Shown: one piece after another, positions 34,762 through 43,071 of the stretch | Layout of the letters: every line of letters begins with the position of its first letter | Position numbering within the stretch: position 1 is the stretch's first letter | NCBI RefSeq assembly: GCF_900104815.1 | Contig: NZ_FNTD01000004.1 | Location: 2,124,501-2,188,500, forward strand | Reading direction: 5' to 3' | DNA from: Streptomyces misionensis | GTDB taxonomy: Bacteria > Actinomycetota > Actinomycetes > Streptomycetales > Streptomycetaceae | Length of the DNA: 64,000 bases | Notes under the pieces: model-generated | Told to the model about the DNA's origin: nothing | Database searches by the model: none | What the model saw: the letters and a program-made list of their open reading frames with translations, nothing else | Program-made: the position numbers and the translations under genes

Positions 34762-35753
34762 AGGCCGCCGTCATCGAGTCCGTGGGCCGTGCCGTCGTCA
34801 CCGAGGTCCCCGACCCGACGCCGGGACCCCGCGAGGTCGTCGTGGAGGTCGCCGCGTGCGGGCTGTGCGGCACCGATCTGCACATCCTCCAGGGCGAGTT
34901 CGCGCCCAAGCTGCCGATCGTGCCGGGCCACGAGTTCGCCGGCACGGTGGTCGCGACCGGCACCCAGGTCACCGAGGTCGCGGCCGGCGACCGGGTGGCG
35001 GTGGACCCGTCCCTGTACTGCCACGAGTGCCGCTACTGCCGCACCGGCCACAACAACCTGTGCGAGCGCTGGGCCGCGATCGGGGTGACGACGGCGGGCG
35101 GCGCCGCGCAGTACGCCGTCGCGCCCGTCGCCAACTGCGTCAAGCTCCCGGAACACGTCCGCACCGAGGACGCGGCCCTGGTGGAGCCGCTGTCCTGCGC
35201 GGTGCGCGGCTACGACGTCCTCCGGTCCCGGCTCGGCGCGCACGTCCTGATCTACGGCTCCGGCACCATGGGCCTGATGATGCTGGAGCTGGCCAAGCGC
35301 ACCGGCGCGGCGAGCGTGGACATGGTGGACGTCAACCCGGCCCGGCTGGAGACCGCCCGGCTGCTCGGCGTCTCGGCCGCGGCGGGCGGCGCGGACGAAC
35401 TGGACCGGCCGCAGGGCTGGGACGTGGTGGTGGACGCGACGGGCAACGCGGCGGCCATCCAGGACGGCCTGGGACGCGTGGCGAAGGCGGGCACGTTCCT
35501 CCAGTTCGGGGTGGCGGACTACGCGACCCGGGTGACGATCGACCCGTACCGCATCTACAACCAGGAGATCACCATCACCGGCTCCATGGCGGTGCTGCAC
35601 AGCTACGAACGGGCGGCGGAGCTGTTCGCGAACGGCGTCCTCGACCCGGAGGTCTTCATCAGCGACCGCCTCCCGCTGGACCGCTACCCGCAGGCGCTGG
35701 AGCAGTTCGCGGCGGGCGTGGGGCGCAAGATCGTCGTCATGCCCCAGCGGTGA
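34758..35753 (+). CDS. Zinc-dependent polyol/alcohol dehydrogenase (MDR, sorbitol dehydrogenase-like)
   Basis: NAD(P)-linked oxidation of an alcohol, 331 residues. The catalytic zinc is held by Cys in CGLCGTDLH and His-Glu in PGHEFAGTV; the structural zinc by four Cys in CHECRYCRTGHNNLC; the nucleotide loop is YGSGTMGLMML, and Asp in MVDVNPARL favours NAD. Its ATG overlaps the permease stop, making it the last gene of the operon: the imported substrate is probably a sugar alcohol that this enzyme oxidises. Confidence 0.9.
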   Translation: MKAAVIESVGRAVVTEVPDPTPGPREVVVEVAACGLCGTDLHILQGEFAPKLPIVPGHEFAGTVVATGTQVTEVAAGDRVAVDPSLYCHECRYCRTGHNNLCERWAAIGVTTAGGAAQYAVAPVANCVKLPEHVRTEDAALVEPLSCAVRGYDVLRSRLGAHVLIYGSGTMGLMMLELAKRTGAASVDMVDVNPARLETARLLGVSAAAGGADELDRPQGWDVVVDATGNAAAIQDGLGRVAKAGTFLQFGVADYATRVTIDPYRIYNQEITITGSMAVLHSYERAAELFANGVLDPEVFISDRLPLDRYPQALEQFAAGVGRKIVVMPQR

Positions 35754-35828
35754 CGCGCCCGAGGCCGCCGGCACGGTCGATGCGCGTGGTAAGGGAACGG
35801 TAAACCGGATTCGTTCGTTACCCCCCAC

Positions 35829-37019
35829 ATGACAGCTATGACCCCCGGCTCGAACATCCCGCTGGCCGCCGCGCGCGTCACGGTGGACGTGGCCGCCCCC
35901 GTGCGGCTGGACGTCTCCGGCCTGCTGCTCACGGGCGACGGCAAGGTGCGCTCGGACGACGACTTCATCTTCTACAACCAGCCGTCCGGACCGGGCGTGA
36001 CCTACCGGTCCGGCGGCGGTGCCGCCCCCGACGCGATCACGGTGGACACCACCGCCGTGCCGCCGGAGATCGAGAAGATCGTGGTCACCGCCAGCCCCGA
36101 CGCGGCCGGCCAGACCTTCCAGGGCATCGAGCCGACGGCCACCATCCGTGACGCGGACGGCGGCGCGCCGCTGGCCACCTTCACGCCGCCGCAGCTGGGC
36201 GCCGAGACCGCGCTGGTCGTCGTGGAGATCTACCGCCGGGGCGGCCAGTGGAAGGCCCGCGCGGTCGGCCAGGGGTACGCCGACGGCCTGGCGGGCATCG
36301 CCACCGACTTCGGTGTGACGGTGGAGGAACCGGCGACGGCGGCCCCGCCGCGGCCGGTGGCGCCCCCGCAGCCGGTGGCGCCACCGGTTCCGGCCGCTCC
36401 CCCGGCGCCGGCCGCCCCGCCCGCCCCCGCGCCCGGCACCGGGAAGATCAACCTGGACAAGGGGCGGGTGAGTCTCCAGAAGAACCAGACGGTGTCCCTG
36501 GTCAAGGGCGGTCGCCCGCTGCTGTCCCAGGTGCGGATGGGGCTCGGCTGGGAGCCGGCGTTCGGGGGCGGCGACATCGACCTGGACGCCTCGGTCATCG
36601 CGTACGGCCCCGAGCGCAACCACGTCGACAGCTGCTACTTCGGCAAGCTGACGATCCTCAAGGGCGCGGTCAAGCACTCCGGCGACAACCTCACGGGCGA
36701 GGGCGCGGGCGACGACGAGGTGATCGTCGTCGACCTCGGCCGCATCCCGCAGGAGGTCACCGGTCTCGTCTTCACCGTCAACTCGTTCTCCGGCCAGAAG
36801 TTCACGGACGTCGCCAAGGCGTACTGCCGCCTGGTGGACGCCGCCACGGAGGAGGAACTCGTCCGCTTCGACCTCACCCACGCCGAACCCGAGACGGGCG
36901 TCATGATGGCCAAGCTGATCCGCCAGTTCTCCGGCGAGTGGGAGATGACGGCGATGGGCGACTTCGTGAAGGCGCGGACGGTCCGGAACATGGTGGAACC
37001 CGCGGCGAAGGCCCTCTGA
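35829..37019 (+). CDS. TerD-family protein with two TerD domains and a Pro-rich linker
   Basis: A 396-residue cytoplasmic protein of the tellurium-resistance family. Residues 1-165 are a divergent TerD domain (VTVDVAAPVRLDVSGLLLT, SDDDFIFYNQP). Residues about 168-205 are a Pro/Ala/Val linker with APPQPVAPP-type repeats. Residues 208-390 are a canonical TerD domain with VRMGLGWEPA, DIDLDASVIAYG, HSGDNLTGEGAGDDEVI, the acidic residues of which bind calcium. Two ATG codons (35829 and 35838) are possible. It is monocistronic. Known roles are chemical stress and differentiation; the exact function is unknown. Confidence 0.9.
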   Translation: MTAMTPGSNIPLAAARVTVDVAAPVRLDVSGLLLTGDGKVRSDDDFIFYNQPSGPGVTYRSGGGAAPDAITVDTTAVPPEIEKIVVTASPDAAGQTFQGIEPTATIRDADGGAPLATFTPPQLGAETALVVVEIYRRGGQWKARAVGQGYADGLAGIATDFGVTVEEPATAAPPRPVAPPQPVAPPVPAAPPAPAAPPAPAPGTGKINLDKGRVSLQKNQTVSLVKGGRPLLSQVRMGLGWEPAFGGGDIDLDASVIAYGPERNHVDSCYFGKLTILKGAVKHSGDNLTGEGAGDDEVIVVDLGRIPQEVTGLVFTVNSFSGQKFTDVAKAYCRLVDAATEEELVRFDLTHAEPETGVMMAKLIRQFSGEWEMTAMGDFVKARTVRNMVEPAAKAL

Positions 37020-37040
37020 CGAGGGGTTCGCCGGGGCGGC

Positions 37041-37069
37041 GCGGGGAGCCGGCCGGGGCGGCTCCCCGC
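37041..37069. terminator. Bidirectional hairpin between terD-like gene and phoX
   Basis: GCGGGGAGCCG (37041-37051) pairs with CGGCTCCCCGC (37059-37069) around a 7-nt loop, between two convergent genes. Confidence 0.75.
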
Positions 37070-37140
37070 ACCGCCGCAGGTCTCACGACTGCCAGGGCCG
37101 GCGCGCGTCCCGCCCCGCCTGCGGCAGCGCGACCAAGCGG

Positions 37141-38595
37141 CTACTTGGGCTGGCGCTTCCAGGGCCCGGTGATGGCGACCATGATGCCCGGGGTCTGGAT
37201 GTTGGCGTACAGGGTCCGCCCGTCGGGCGAGAAGGTGACGCCGGTGAACTCGCTGTACTCCGGCTCCTGTTCGGTGCCGATGTTCAGCTCGTTGCGGGCG
37301 ATCGGGTACGTGCGGCCGCTGTCGGTGGCGCCGAACAGGTGCTGGACGCCCTCGCCGTCCTCGGCGATCACGAGACCGCCGTACGGCGAGACGGTGATGT
37401 TGTCCGGGCCGTCGAACGCGCCGTCCCGGGCCGGGTCCGGGTTCACGCCGATCAGCACCTTGAGGGTGAGGGTCCGGCGCCGGGGGTCGTAGAACCAGAC
37501 CTGCCCGTCGTGCTGGACCGGGCTCTCCGCGCGGGCGTAGGAGGAGACGACGTAGACGCCGCCGTCGCCCCACCACATGCCCTCCAGCTTGCGGGCGCGG
37601 GTGACCTGGCCGTCGCCGAACTGCTTGCGCGTGGACACCTTGCGGGCGTCGCGGTCGGGCACGTCGACCCAGTCGACGCCGTACACCGTGCCGGTCCTTG
37701 TGGCGCGGGAGAGGTCGTCCACGAACCGGCCGCCGGAGTCGAAGCACTTGAACGCCTGGAGGGCGCCCGCGTCGTCGGCGAGGGTGCGCAGCCGGCCGTG
37801 GCCGTGCCGGAAACCGGCCGGCGGGGTCCAGCGGTAGAGCAGTCCGTTGGGGCCGGAGGCGTCCTCGGTGAGGTAGAGGTGGCCGCGCTTGGGGTCGACC
37901 ACGACCGCCTCGTGGGCGTACCGGCCCAGCGCCTTGACCGGCTTGGGGTCGCGGTTGGCCCGGCGGTCGGCGGGGTCCACCTCGAAGACGTAGCCGTGGT
38001 CCTTGGTCATGCCGTTCTGGCCGGCCTTGTCCTCGGTCTCCTCGCAGGTCAGCCAGGTGCCCCACGGGGTGTTGCCGCCCGCGCAGTTGGTGGAGGTGCC
38101 GGCGATGCCGACCCACTCGGCGACATGGCCCCGGCGGACCTCGACGACGGTGCAGCCACCGGCCGCGGCCGGGTCGTACACCAGGCCCTCGGTGAGCGGC
38201 ACCGGGTAGGTCCACTTGGCGCGCGGGCCCGCCAGTTCGTGGTTGTTGACCAGCAGGGTGGTGCCCCGGGGGCCCTCGAAGGTGGAGGTGCCGTCGTGGT
38301 TGGACGGGGTGAACTCCCCGGACTCCAGGCGGGTCCTGCCGCTGTAGGTGACGATCTCGTACGAGAAGCCCGCGGGCAGGGCGAGGATGCCCTCGGGGTC
38401 GGACAGCAGCGGGCCGTAGCCGGCGCCGGGGTGCCCGTGTTCCGGGGCGTCGCCGCGGCCCGCGCGTGCGGTGTCGGTCTCCGTGGACGCGAGGGCGTTC
38501 GGCGCGGTGGCCAGGGCGCCGACGCTGCCCGCCAGGGCGATCCCGGCCCCGGTGAGCGCGGATGTTCTGGCGAAGTCCCTGCGGGTGAGCGACAT
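37141..38595 (-). CDS. Tat-exported PhoX-type (DUF839) alkaline phosphatase-like protein
   Basis: A 484-residue secreted protein of the PhoX/DUF839 beta-propeller family, calcium/iron phosphatases for scavenging organic phosphate. The Tat signal MSLTRRDFARTSAL has the twin Arg and a hydrophobic stretch to about residue 35. Propeller segments include LVNNHELAGPRAKW, GTWLTCEETEDKAGQNG, GRYAHEAVVVDPKRGHLYLTEDA, FDGPDNITVSPYGGLVIAEDG and EFTGVTFSPDGRTLYANIQTPG. AGGAGA precedes the ATG at 38595. The far upstream ATG frame is not used. Two 11-bp GTTC repeats upstream resemble a PHO box. Phosphatase activity is inferred from family. Confidence 0.87.
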   Translation of the reverse strand: MSLTRRDFARTSALTGAGIALAGSVGALATAPNALASTETDTARAGRGDAPEHGHPGAGYGPLLSDPEGILALPAGFSYEIVTYSGRTRLESGEFTPSNHDGTSTFEGPRGTTLLVNNHELAGPRAKWTYPVPLTEGLVYDPAAAGGCTVVEVRRGHVAEWVGIAGTSTNCAGGNTPWGTWLTCEETEDKAGQNGMTKDHGYVFEVDPADRRANRDPKPVKALGRYAHEAVVVDPKRGHLYLTEDASGPNGLLYRWTPPAGFRHGHGRLRTLADDAGALQAFKCFDSGGRFVDDLSRATRTGTVYGVDWVDVPDRDARKVSTRKQFGDGQVTRARKLEGMWWGDGGVYVVSSYARAESPVQHDGQVWFYDPRRRTLTLKVLIGVNPDPARDGAFDGPDNITVSPYGGLVIAEDGEGVQHLFGATDSGRTYPIARNELNIGTEQEPEYSEFTGVTFSPDGRTLYANIQTPGIMVAITGPWKRQPK

Positions 38596-38664
38596 GGTGT
38601 CTCCTGTGACGGATGGGTGGGCCGTGGAGGGCGGCGGACCTCGTTCGGCGCACACGCTCCCGCC

Positions 38665-38686
38665 GGTGTCCGAACGGGAGTTGAAC
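38665..38686 (-). promoter_or_regulatory. PHO-box-like direct repeat upstream of phoX
   Basis: Read on the minus strand, two adjacent 11-bp units start with GTTC: GTTCAACTCCC (38676-38686) and GTTCGGACACC (38665-38675). Streptomyces PhoP binds 11-bp direct repeats whose core is GTTCACC. Located 70-91 nt upstream of the phosphatase start. Confidence 0.5.
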
Positions 38687-38768
38687 AGGAGACCGCATCG
38701 AGGTCCCTTGTTCAAGAATCCGTATACCCGACCCCATGGCCGCCCCAAGCCCGGCCCACCCCGGGTGC

Positions 38769-40193
38769 TCAGCCCGCTTGCTGCGACCTCGCCTTGAACG
38801 CGGCCTTGCGGGCCTCCTTCGCCACCTTCTTGTCCGGGTGCAGCCGGCCCATCGCCTCCAGCACGTCGGCGGTCGCCGGGTGCTCCACCCGCCACGCCGC
38901 CGCGAAGAACCCGCTGTGCTGCTCGGCCAGTCCCTCCACCAGGGCCTGGAGTTCCTCGGAGTTGCCCTCGGCGGCGAGCTGCGCGGCGACGGTGTCGATG
39001 GTCAGCCAGAAGACCAGTTCCTGGGACGGCGCCGGCACCTCGTCGGCACCCCGCTCGCTGAGCCAGACCCGGGCCAGGCCGCCCAGCTCGGGGTCGTCCA
39101 GCACCTCCCGCAGCGCGGGCTCGGCCTCCGCGCCGACCAGGGACAGCGCCTGCTGGCAGCGCAGCCGCCGCAGCGGCGCCCCGGCGTCCGCGCCGCGCGC
39201 CGCGGCCAGCAACTCCCGTGCGGCGGCGAGCGGTTCCTGACGGGCCAGCCACTGCTCGGTCTCGGCGCGGGCGGCGGCCGGGCCGAAGCCTGCGGTGCCG
39301 TCCAGCAGCGCGTCCGCGCCCTTGTCGGCGAGGTCGCCGACGGCCGGCGCGTCGAAGCCGGCCTCCAGCAGCCGGGCGCGCAGCCCGTACGCGCCGAGCG
39401 GGGTGAGGCGGACCATGCCGTACCGGGAGACGTCGGTCTCGTCCAGCGGGGCTCCGGGCTCCTCGTCGGCGTCGGCCATCAGCGCCTCGTCCACCGGCTC
39501 GTACTCGACCAGGCCGACCGGCTCCAGCGTCCGGAACTGGTCGTCCAGGCGCATCATCGCGTCGGAGATCTGCTCCAGCACGTCGTCGGTGGGTTCGCCC
39601 ATGTCGTCGGGCACGATCACCGACGCGGCGAGGGCGGGCAGCGGCACGGGCCCGTCCCCGGCGCCGTCCTCACTCACGGTCAGCAGATAGAGGTTGCCGA
39701 GGACGGCGTCGAGGATCTCCGCCTCCGCCTCGGGGTCCCAGTCGAGTGACGAGAAATCGATCTCGCCACCCTCGTCCAACGCGTCGACCAGATCGTCCAG
39801 GTCGGGCACGCTCGCGTCGGCGAGCACGGTCTCCAGGGCGGCCAGCCACACGGTGAGCACCTCGTGCGGGGAGCCGGTGAGCAGCCCCAGCGCCTCGCCC
39901 GCGCGGACCGTCCCGGCCTCCTCGTCGGCGATCTCGACCAGGCCGGAGTCCAGCGCGACCCGCCATGCCTCGGCGGCGTAGGCGGCCGCGTCGTCGCCGG
40001 TGAGGCCCAGCTCTTCGGCGGCGGCCGGAAGCTGTTCCTCGATCAGGCTGCCGCCCGCGTCCACCCGGGTGCCGGGGCCGGCCCAGCGGGCGAGGCGGGC
40101 GGCCCGGGAGAGCAAGGGCGTGGACAGCGCGGCGCGCGCCAGCTCCGCTTCGGAGTGCAGCCGTACGGGCGGCAGGGGGGAGCTGTCTGACAT
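38769..40193 (-). CDS. Conserved-looking 474-aa protein of unknown function
   Basis: I do not recognise a family. The protein is cytoplasmic (no signal or membrane segment), very acidic and Ala/Leu/Glu-rich, and mostly helical. The region LRRLRCQQALSLVGAEAEPALREVLDDPELGGLARVWL looks like HEAT-type helical repeats at the C-terminal third. An acidic block (DLDDLVDALDEGGEIDFSS) lies near residue 140. The C-terminus is a basic KKVAKEARKAAFKA helix. It sits between a PhoX-type phosphatase and a nuclease, divergent from the latter. Proteins of this type occur widely in Streptomyces by my recollection; role unknown. Confidence 0.8.
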   Translation of the reverse strand: MSDSSPLPPVRLHSEAELARAALSTPLLSRAARLARWAGPGTRVDAGGSLIEEQLPAAAEELGLTGDDAAAYAAEAWRVALDSGLVEIADEEAGTVRAGEALGLLTGSPHEVLTVWLAALETVLADASVPDLDDLVDALDEGGEIDFSSLDWDPEAEAEILDAVLGNLYLLTVSEDGAGDGPVPLPALAASVIVPDDMGEPTDDVLEQISDAMMRLDDQFRTLEPVGLVEYEPVDEALMADADEEPGAPLDETDVSRYGMVRLTPLGAYGLRARLLEAGFDAPAVGDLADKGADALLDGTAGFGPAAARAETEQWLARQEPLAAARELLAAARGADAGAPLRRLRCQQALSLVGAEAEPALREVLDDPELGGLARVWLSERGADEVPAPSQELVFWLTIDTVAAQLAAEGNSEELQALVEGLAEQHSGFFAAAWRVEHPATADVLEAMGRLHPDKKVAKEARKAAFKARSQQAG

Positions 40194-40302
40194 CGGCTGG
40201 ATCTCCTCGGAGCGTGAACGGGCTCAGCCCCTCAGCCTAGACGGATTTCCACCCATGCCGCCCGGTTCATCTCCCGGCCGCCTCCCGTACATGGCCGAAA
40301 CC

Positions 40303-40332
40303 TTGACAACTCCCCGGCCCAGGCTGGAGATT
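40303..40332 (+). promoter_or_regulatory. Candidate nuclease promoter
   Basis: TTGACA (40303-40308, perfect -35), 18-bp spacer, GAGATT (40327-40332). Transcription would start near 40339, inside the nested dyad, leaving about 120 nt of leader before the TTG start. Confidence 0.45.
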
Positions 40333-40384
40333 GACGCGCGTAGAAATCGGGGGAACGGCCGTTCACCCGGCTCTACGCGCGTCA
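40332..40384. promoter_or_regulatory. Nested 53-bp dyad upstream of the secreted nuclease gene
   Basis: The outer perfect 13-bp arms are TGACGCGCGTAGA (40332-40344) and TCTACGCGCGTCA (40372-40384). Inside, almost concentric, is a perfect 12-bp palindrome GAACGGCCGTTC (40353-40364), and GGG/CCC pairs extend it. A GTTCACC core (40361-40367) of PHO-box type overlaps. It lies between divergent genes, so it is not a simple terminator. Confidence 0.75.
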
Positions 40385-40457
40385 CGGAGGGCAACGGCCC
40401 CCACACGCTCCCATTCCGCCTCGTCCCGGCACCCAGTCACGCCCCCGGAGGGATCCC

Positions 40458-42281
40458 TTGCCGAGCAGGTCCACCGCGCGCCTCGCCGCGCTCACCGTCG
40501 CCGCCGTCTGCTCCGCCGCGTCGGCCGTCGTCCTCACCTCCCCCGCGCACGCCGACTCGGTGCGCATCCACGACATCCAGGGCACCACCCGGCTGTCGCC
40601 GTACGCCGGGCAGAAGGTGACGGACGTGCCCGGCATCGTCACGGCCACGCGCACCTACGGCTCCTCCAAGGGCTTCTGGCTCCAGGACCCGACGCCGGAC
40701 GACAACCCGGCGACCAGCGAGGGCATATTCGTCTTCACCAGCTCCACGCCCAAGGTCGCCGTCGGCGACGCGGTGACGGTGTCCGGCACGGTCTCCGAGT
40801 ACGTCCCGGGCGGTGCCGCCACCGGCAACCAGTCGCTGACGGAGATCAGCAAGCCGACGGTCACCACGGTCTCCACCGGCAACGCCGTCCCCGCGCCGGT
40901 CGTCATCGACGCGAACGCGGTGCCGGACCAGTACACCCCGCAGGGGGACAGCGCCGACGGCGGTTCGATCAACAACCTGCCGCTGCGGCCCGACACGTAC
41001 GCCCTGGACTACTACGAGTCCCTGGAGGGCATGAACGTCCAGGTCAAGGACGTCCGGGTGGTCACCGCCACCGACCCCTACGCCGAGCTGTGGGTCACGG
41101 TGAAGCCGGACGAGCACCGCGCCGCCCGCGGCGGCACGGTCTACGGCTCCTACGACTCCCAGAACACGGGCCGGCTCCAGATCCAGTCGCTGGGCGCCAC
41201 CGCCGACTTCCCGACGGCCGACGTCGGCGACACCCTCACCGGCACCACCACCGGTCCGCTGGACTTCAACCAGTACGGCGGCTACACCCTGGTCGCCGGG
41301 CGGCTCGGCACGCTGAAGAGCGGCGGGCTGCAGCGCGAGACCACCGAGAAGCAGTCCGACAAGCAGCTCGCGGTGGCGACGTACAACGTCGAGAACCTCG
41401 ACCCGTCGGACAAGACCTTCGACCAGCACGCCGCGGCCATCGTGCACAACCTCCAGTCGCCCGACATCGTGTCCCTGGAGGAGATCCAGGACGACAACGG
41501 CGCGACGGACGACGGCACGGTCGACGCGAGCGTCACCGTGAACAAGCTGATCGACGCGATCGTCGCGGCGGGCGGCCCCCGCTACGACTGGCGCGCCATC
41601 GACCCGGTCAACGACCAGGACGGCGGCGAGCCGGGCGGCAACATCCGCCAGGTGTTCCTGTTCAACCCCGAGCGGGTGTCCTTCGTGGACCGCGCGGGCG
41701 GCGACTCCACCACCGCGGTCGGCGTGACCAAGGTGCACGGCAAGGCCGAACTGACCGCCTCGCCCGGCCGGATCGACCCGGCCGACGCGGCCTGGCAGAA
41801 CAGCCGCAAGCCGCTGGTCGGCCAGTTCGTCTTCCGCGGCAAGACCGTCTTCGTGATCGCCAACCACCTGGTCTCCAAGGGCGGCGACCAGCCGCTGACC
41901 GGCCAGTACCAGCCGGTCACGCGCAGCTCGGAGAACCAGCGCCACGCGCAGGCGGTCGAGGTCAACGCGTTCGTGAAGGACATCCTGAAGGTCCAGAAGA
42001 ACGCGAACGTCCTCGCGGTCGGCGACATGAACGACTTCGAGTTCTCCGGCACCGCGAAGATCCTCGAGGGCGACGGCGAGCTGTGGTCGGCGATCAAGTC
42101 GCTGCCGGCGAGCGAGCGTTACACCTACGACTACCAGGGCAACGCGCAGGTGCTGGACCAGATCCTGATCAGCCCGGCGGTCCGTCGCGACGACTTCGCG
42201 TACGACAGCGTGCACATCAACTCGGAGTTCCACGACCAGATCAGCGACCACGACCCGCAGGTGCTGCGCTTCCGCCCCTGA
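40458..42281 (+). CDS. Secreted endonuclease/exonuclease/phosphatase family nuclease
   Basis: An exported 607-residue nuclease. Signal peptide residues 1-34 end after SPAHA. Residues 35-180 form an OB-fold region (VPGIVTATRTYGSSKGFWLQ, VSGTVSEYVPGG). The catalytic EEP domain spans about 300-600 with VATYNVENLD, VSLEEIQDDNGATDDG, VIANHLVSKGGD, GDMNDFEFSG and the terminal ISDHDPQVLRF, which supply metal and catalytic His/Asp. This matches ExeM/NucH-type extracellular DNases. The start is TTG 40458, preceded by GGAGGG; translation from a rare TTG suits a strongly regulated gene. A hairpin ends the transcript. Confidence 0.9.
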   Translation: MPSRSTARLAALTVAAVCSAASAVVLTSPAHADSVRIHDIQGTTRLSPYAGQKVTDVPGIVTATRTYGSSKGFWLQDPTPDDNPATSEGIFVFTSSTPKVAVGDAVTVSGTVSEYVPGGAATGNQSLTEISKPTVTTVSTGNAVPAPVVIDANAVPDQYTPQGDSADGGSINNLPLRPDTYALDYYESLEGMNVQVKDVRVVTATDPYAELWVTVKPDEHRAARGGTVYGSYDSQNTGRLQIQSLGATADFPTADVGDTLTGTTTGPLDFNQYGGYTLVAGRLGTLKSGGLQRETTEKQSDKQLAVATYNVENLDPSDKTFDQHAAAIVHNLQSPDIVSLEEIQDDNGATDDGTVDASVTVNKLIDAIVAAGGPRYDWRAIDPVNDQDGGEPGGNIRQVFLFNPERVSFVDRAGGDSTTAVGVTKVHGKAELTASPGRIDPADAAWQNSRKPLVGQFVFRGKTVFVIANHLVSKGGDQPLTGQYQPVTRSSENQRHAQAVEVNAFVKDILKVQKNANVLAVGDMNDFEFSGTAKILEGDGELWSAIKSLPASERYTYDYQGNAQVLDQILISPAVRRDDFAYDSVHINSEFHDQISDHDPQVLRFRP

Positions 42282-42294
42282 TCCGAGGGGGCGG

Positions 42295-42326
42295 GGACCG
42301 GTCCTTGAGGGGGGCAGGACCGGTCC
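42295..42326. terminator. Hairpin between the nuclease gene and the SRPBCC gene
   Basis: GGACCGGTCCT (42295-42305) pairs with AGGACCGGTCC (42316-42326) around a 10-nt loop, in the convergent gap. A third related copy (CAGGACCGGCC) overlaps the SRPBCC stop. Confidence 0.75.
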
Positions 42327-42333
42327 GGCGGGT

Positions 42334-43071
42334 TCAGGACCGGCCGAACGCTCCGTTCAGCCAGTCCTGCCAGGCGGCCTCGTTCGCCTCGGCGTCGGCG
42401 TCCGGCGCGAAGTCGTGCACGCTGATGCCGAGCGGCGCGCCCCAGCGGCCGCGGCCGAAGAGGCGGACGAGGGCGCTGCCGGTGCGCAGCCCGATGAAGC
42501 AGGCGTCGCGGTAGTCCAGTACGGCGTCCAGGGTCCGCCCGCCGGGTCCCCGGACGCTCACCTCGTCGCCCGCCACCGCGTCGTCGGGCAGCCCGAGCGC
42601 GCGGCCCGCGGCGGCGAGCGCGTCCGGCGTGGCGGTGGCCGCGGGCCCGGTCACCTGGGCGAAGGCGACGGGGCGCGGCGCGAAGTGCGTCAGGTACTCG
42701 CGCAGGGTGTGCAGATAGAAGTCGGTGTGCCGGTTCGCGCCGTCGTACTGGTTGTCCCAGTCGTCGGTGAAGATGCCGCTGTGGACGTAGCGCACCCAGG
42801 CGCGGCGGCCCCCGTCGCGGGGTTCGATGGTGTGGTCGAGCTGGTTGAGCGACTGCGTGGGCATGCCCACGTCCTCGCTGCGGCTCGCGTAGCGGTGCGG
42901 CGGGTCCCAGGCGACGACGGTCGAGCCGAACGGCCCCCGGCCGCCCTCGCGCGGCTCGGGCGCCTCCATCGGCCACAGGTAGCCGGCGGTGCCGGTGGTG
43001 ACCGCCGCCCACACCCGCTCGGGCGGGACGTCGACCTCGAACTCGCGGGCGATCTCGAATTCCTTGCTCAT
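42334..43071 (-). CDS. SRPBCC (START/AHSA1-like) domain protein
   Basis: A 245-residue protein with an AHSA1-type hydrophobic-pocket domain at residues 5-150 (FEVDVPPERVWAAVTTGTAGYLWPME, VVAWDPPHRYA, WVRYVHSGIFTDDWDNQYDGANRHTDFY split across it) and a C-terminal extension. Such proteins bind small hydrophobic ligands or assist Hsp90-type complexes. It overlaps the upstream ArsR-like regulator by 4 nt, so it is co-translated with it, the usual ArsR-SRPBCC pairing in actinobacteria. Ligand unknown. Confidence 0.85.
   Translation of the reverse strand: MSKEFEIAREFEVDVPPERVWAAVTTGTAGYLWPMEAPEPREGGRGPFGSTVVAWDPPHRYASRSEDVGMPTQSLNQLDHTIEPRDGGRRAWVRYVHSGIFTDDWDNQYDGANRHTDFYLHTLREYLTHFAPRPVAFAQVTGPAATATPDALAAAGRALGLPDDAVAGDEVSVRGPGGRTLDAVLDYRDACFIGLRTGSALVRLFGRGRWGAPLGISVHDFAPDADAEANEAAWQDWLNGAFGRS

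Noticed and set aside
40437..42251. 604-codon minus-strand frame opposite the secreted nuclease
   Set aside because: Valine/Arg/His-rich low-complexity translation; the plus strand has signal peptide and catalytic motifs.
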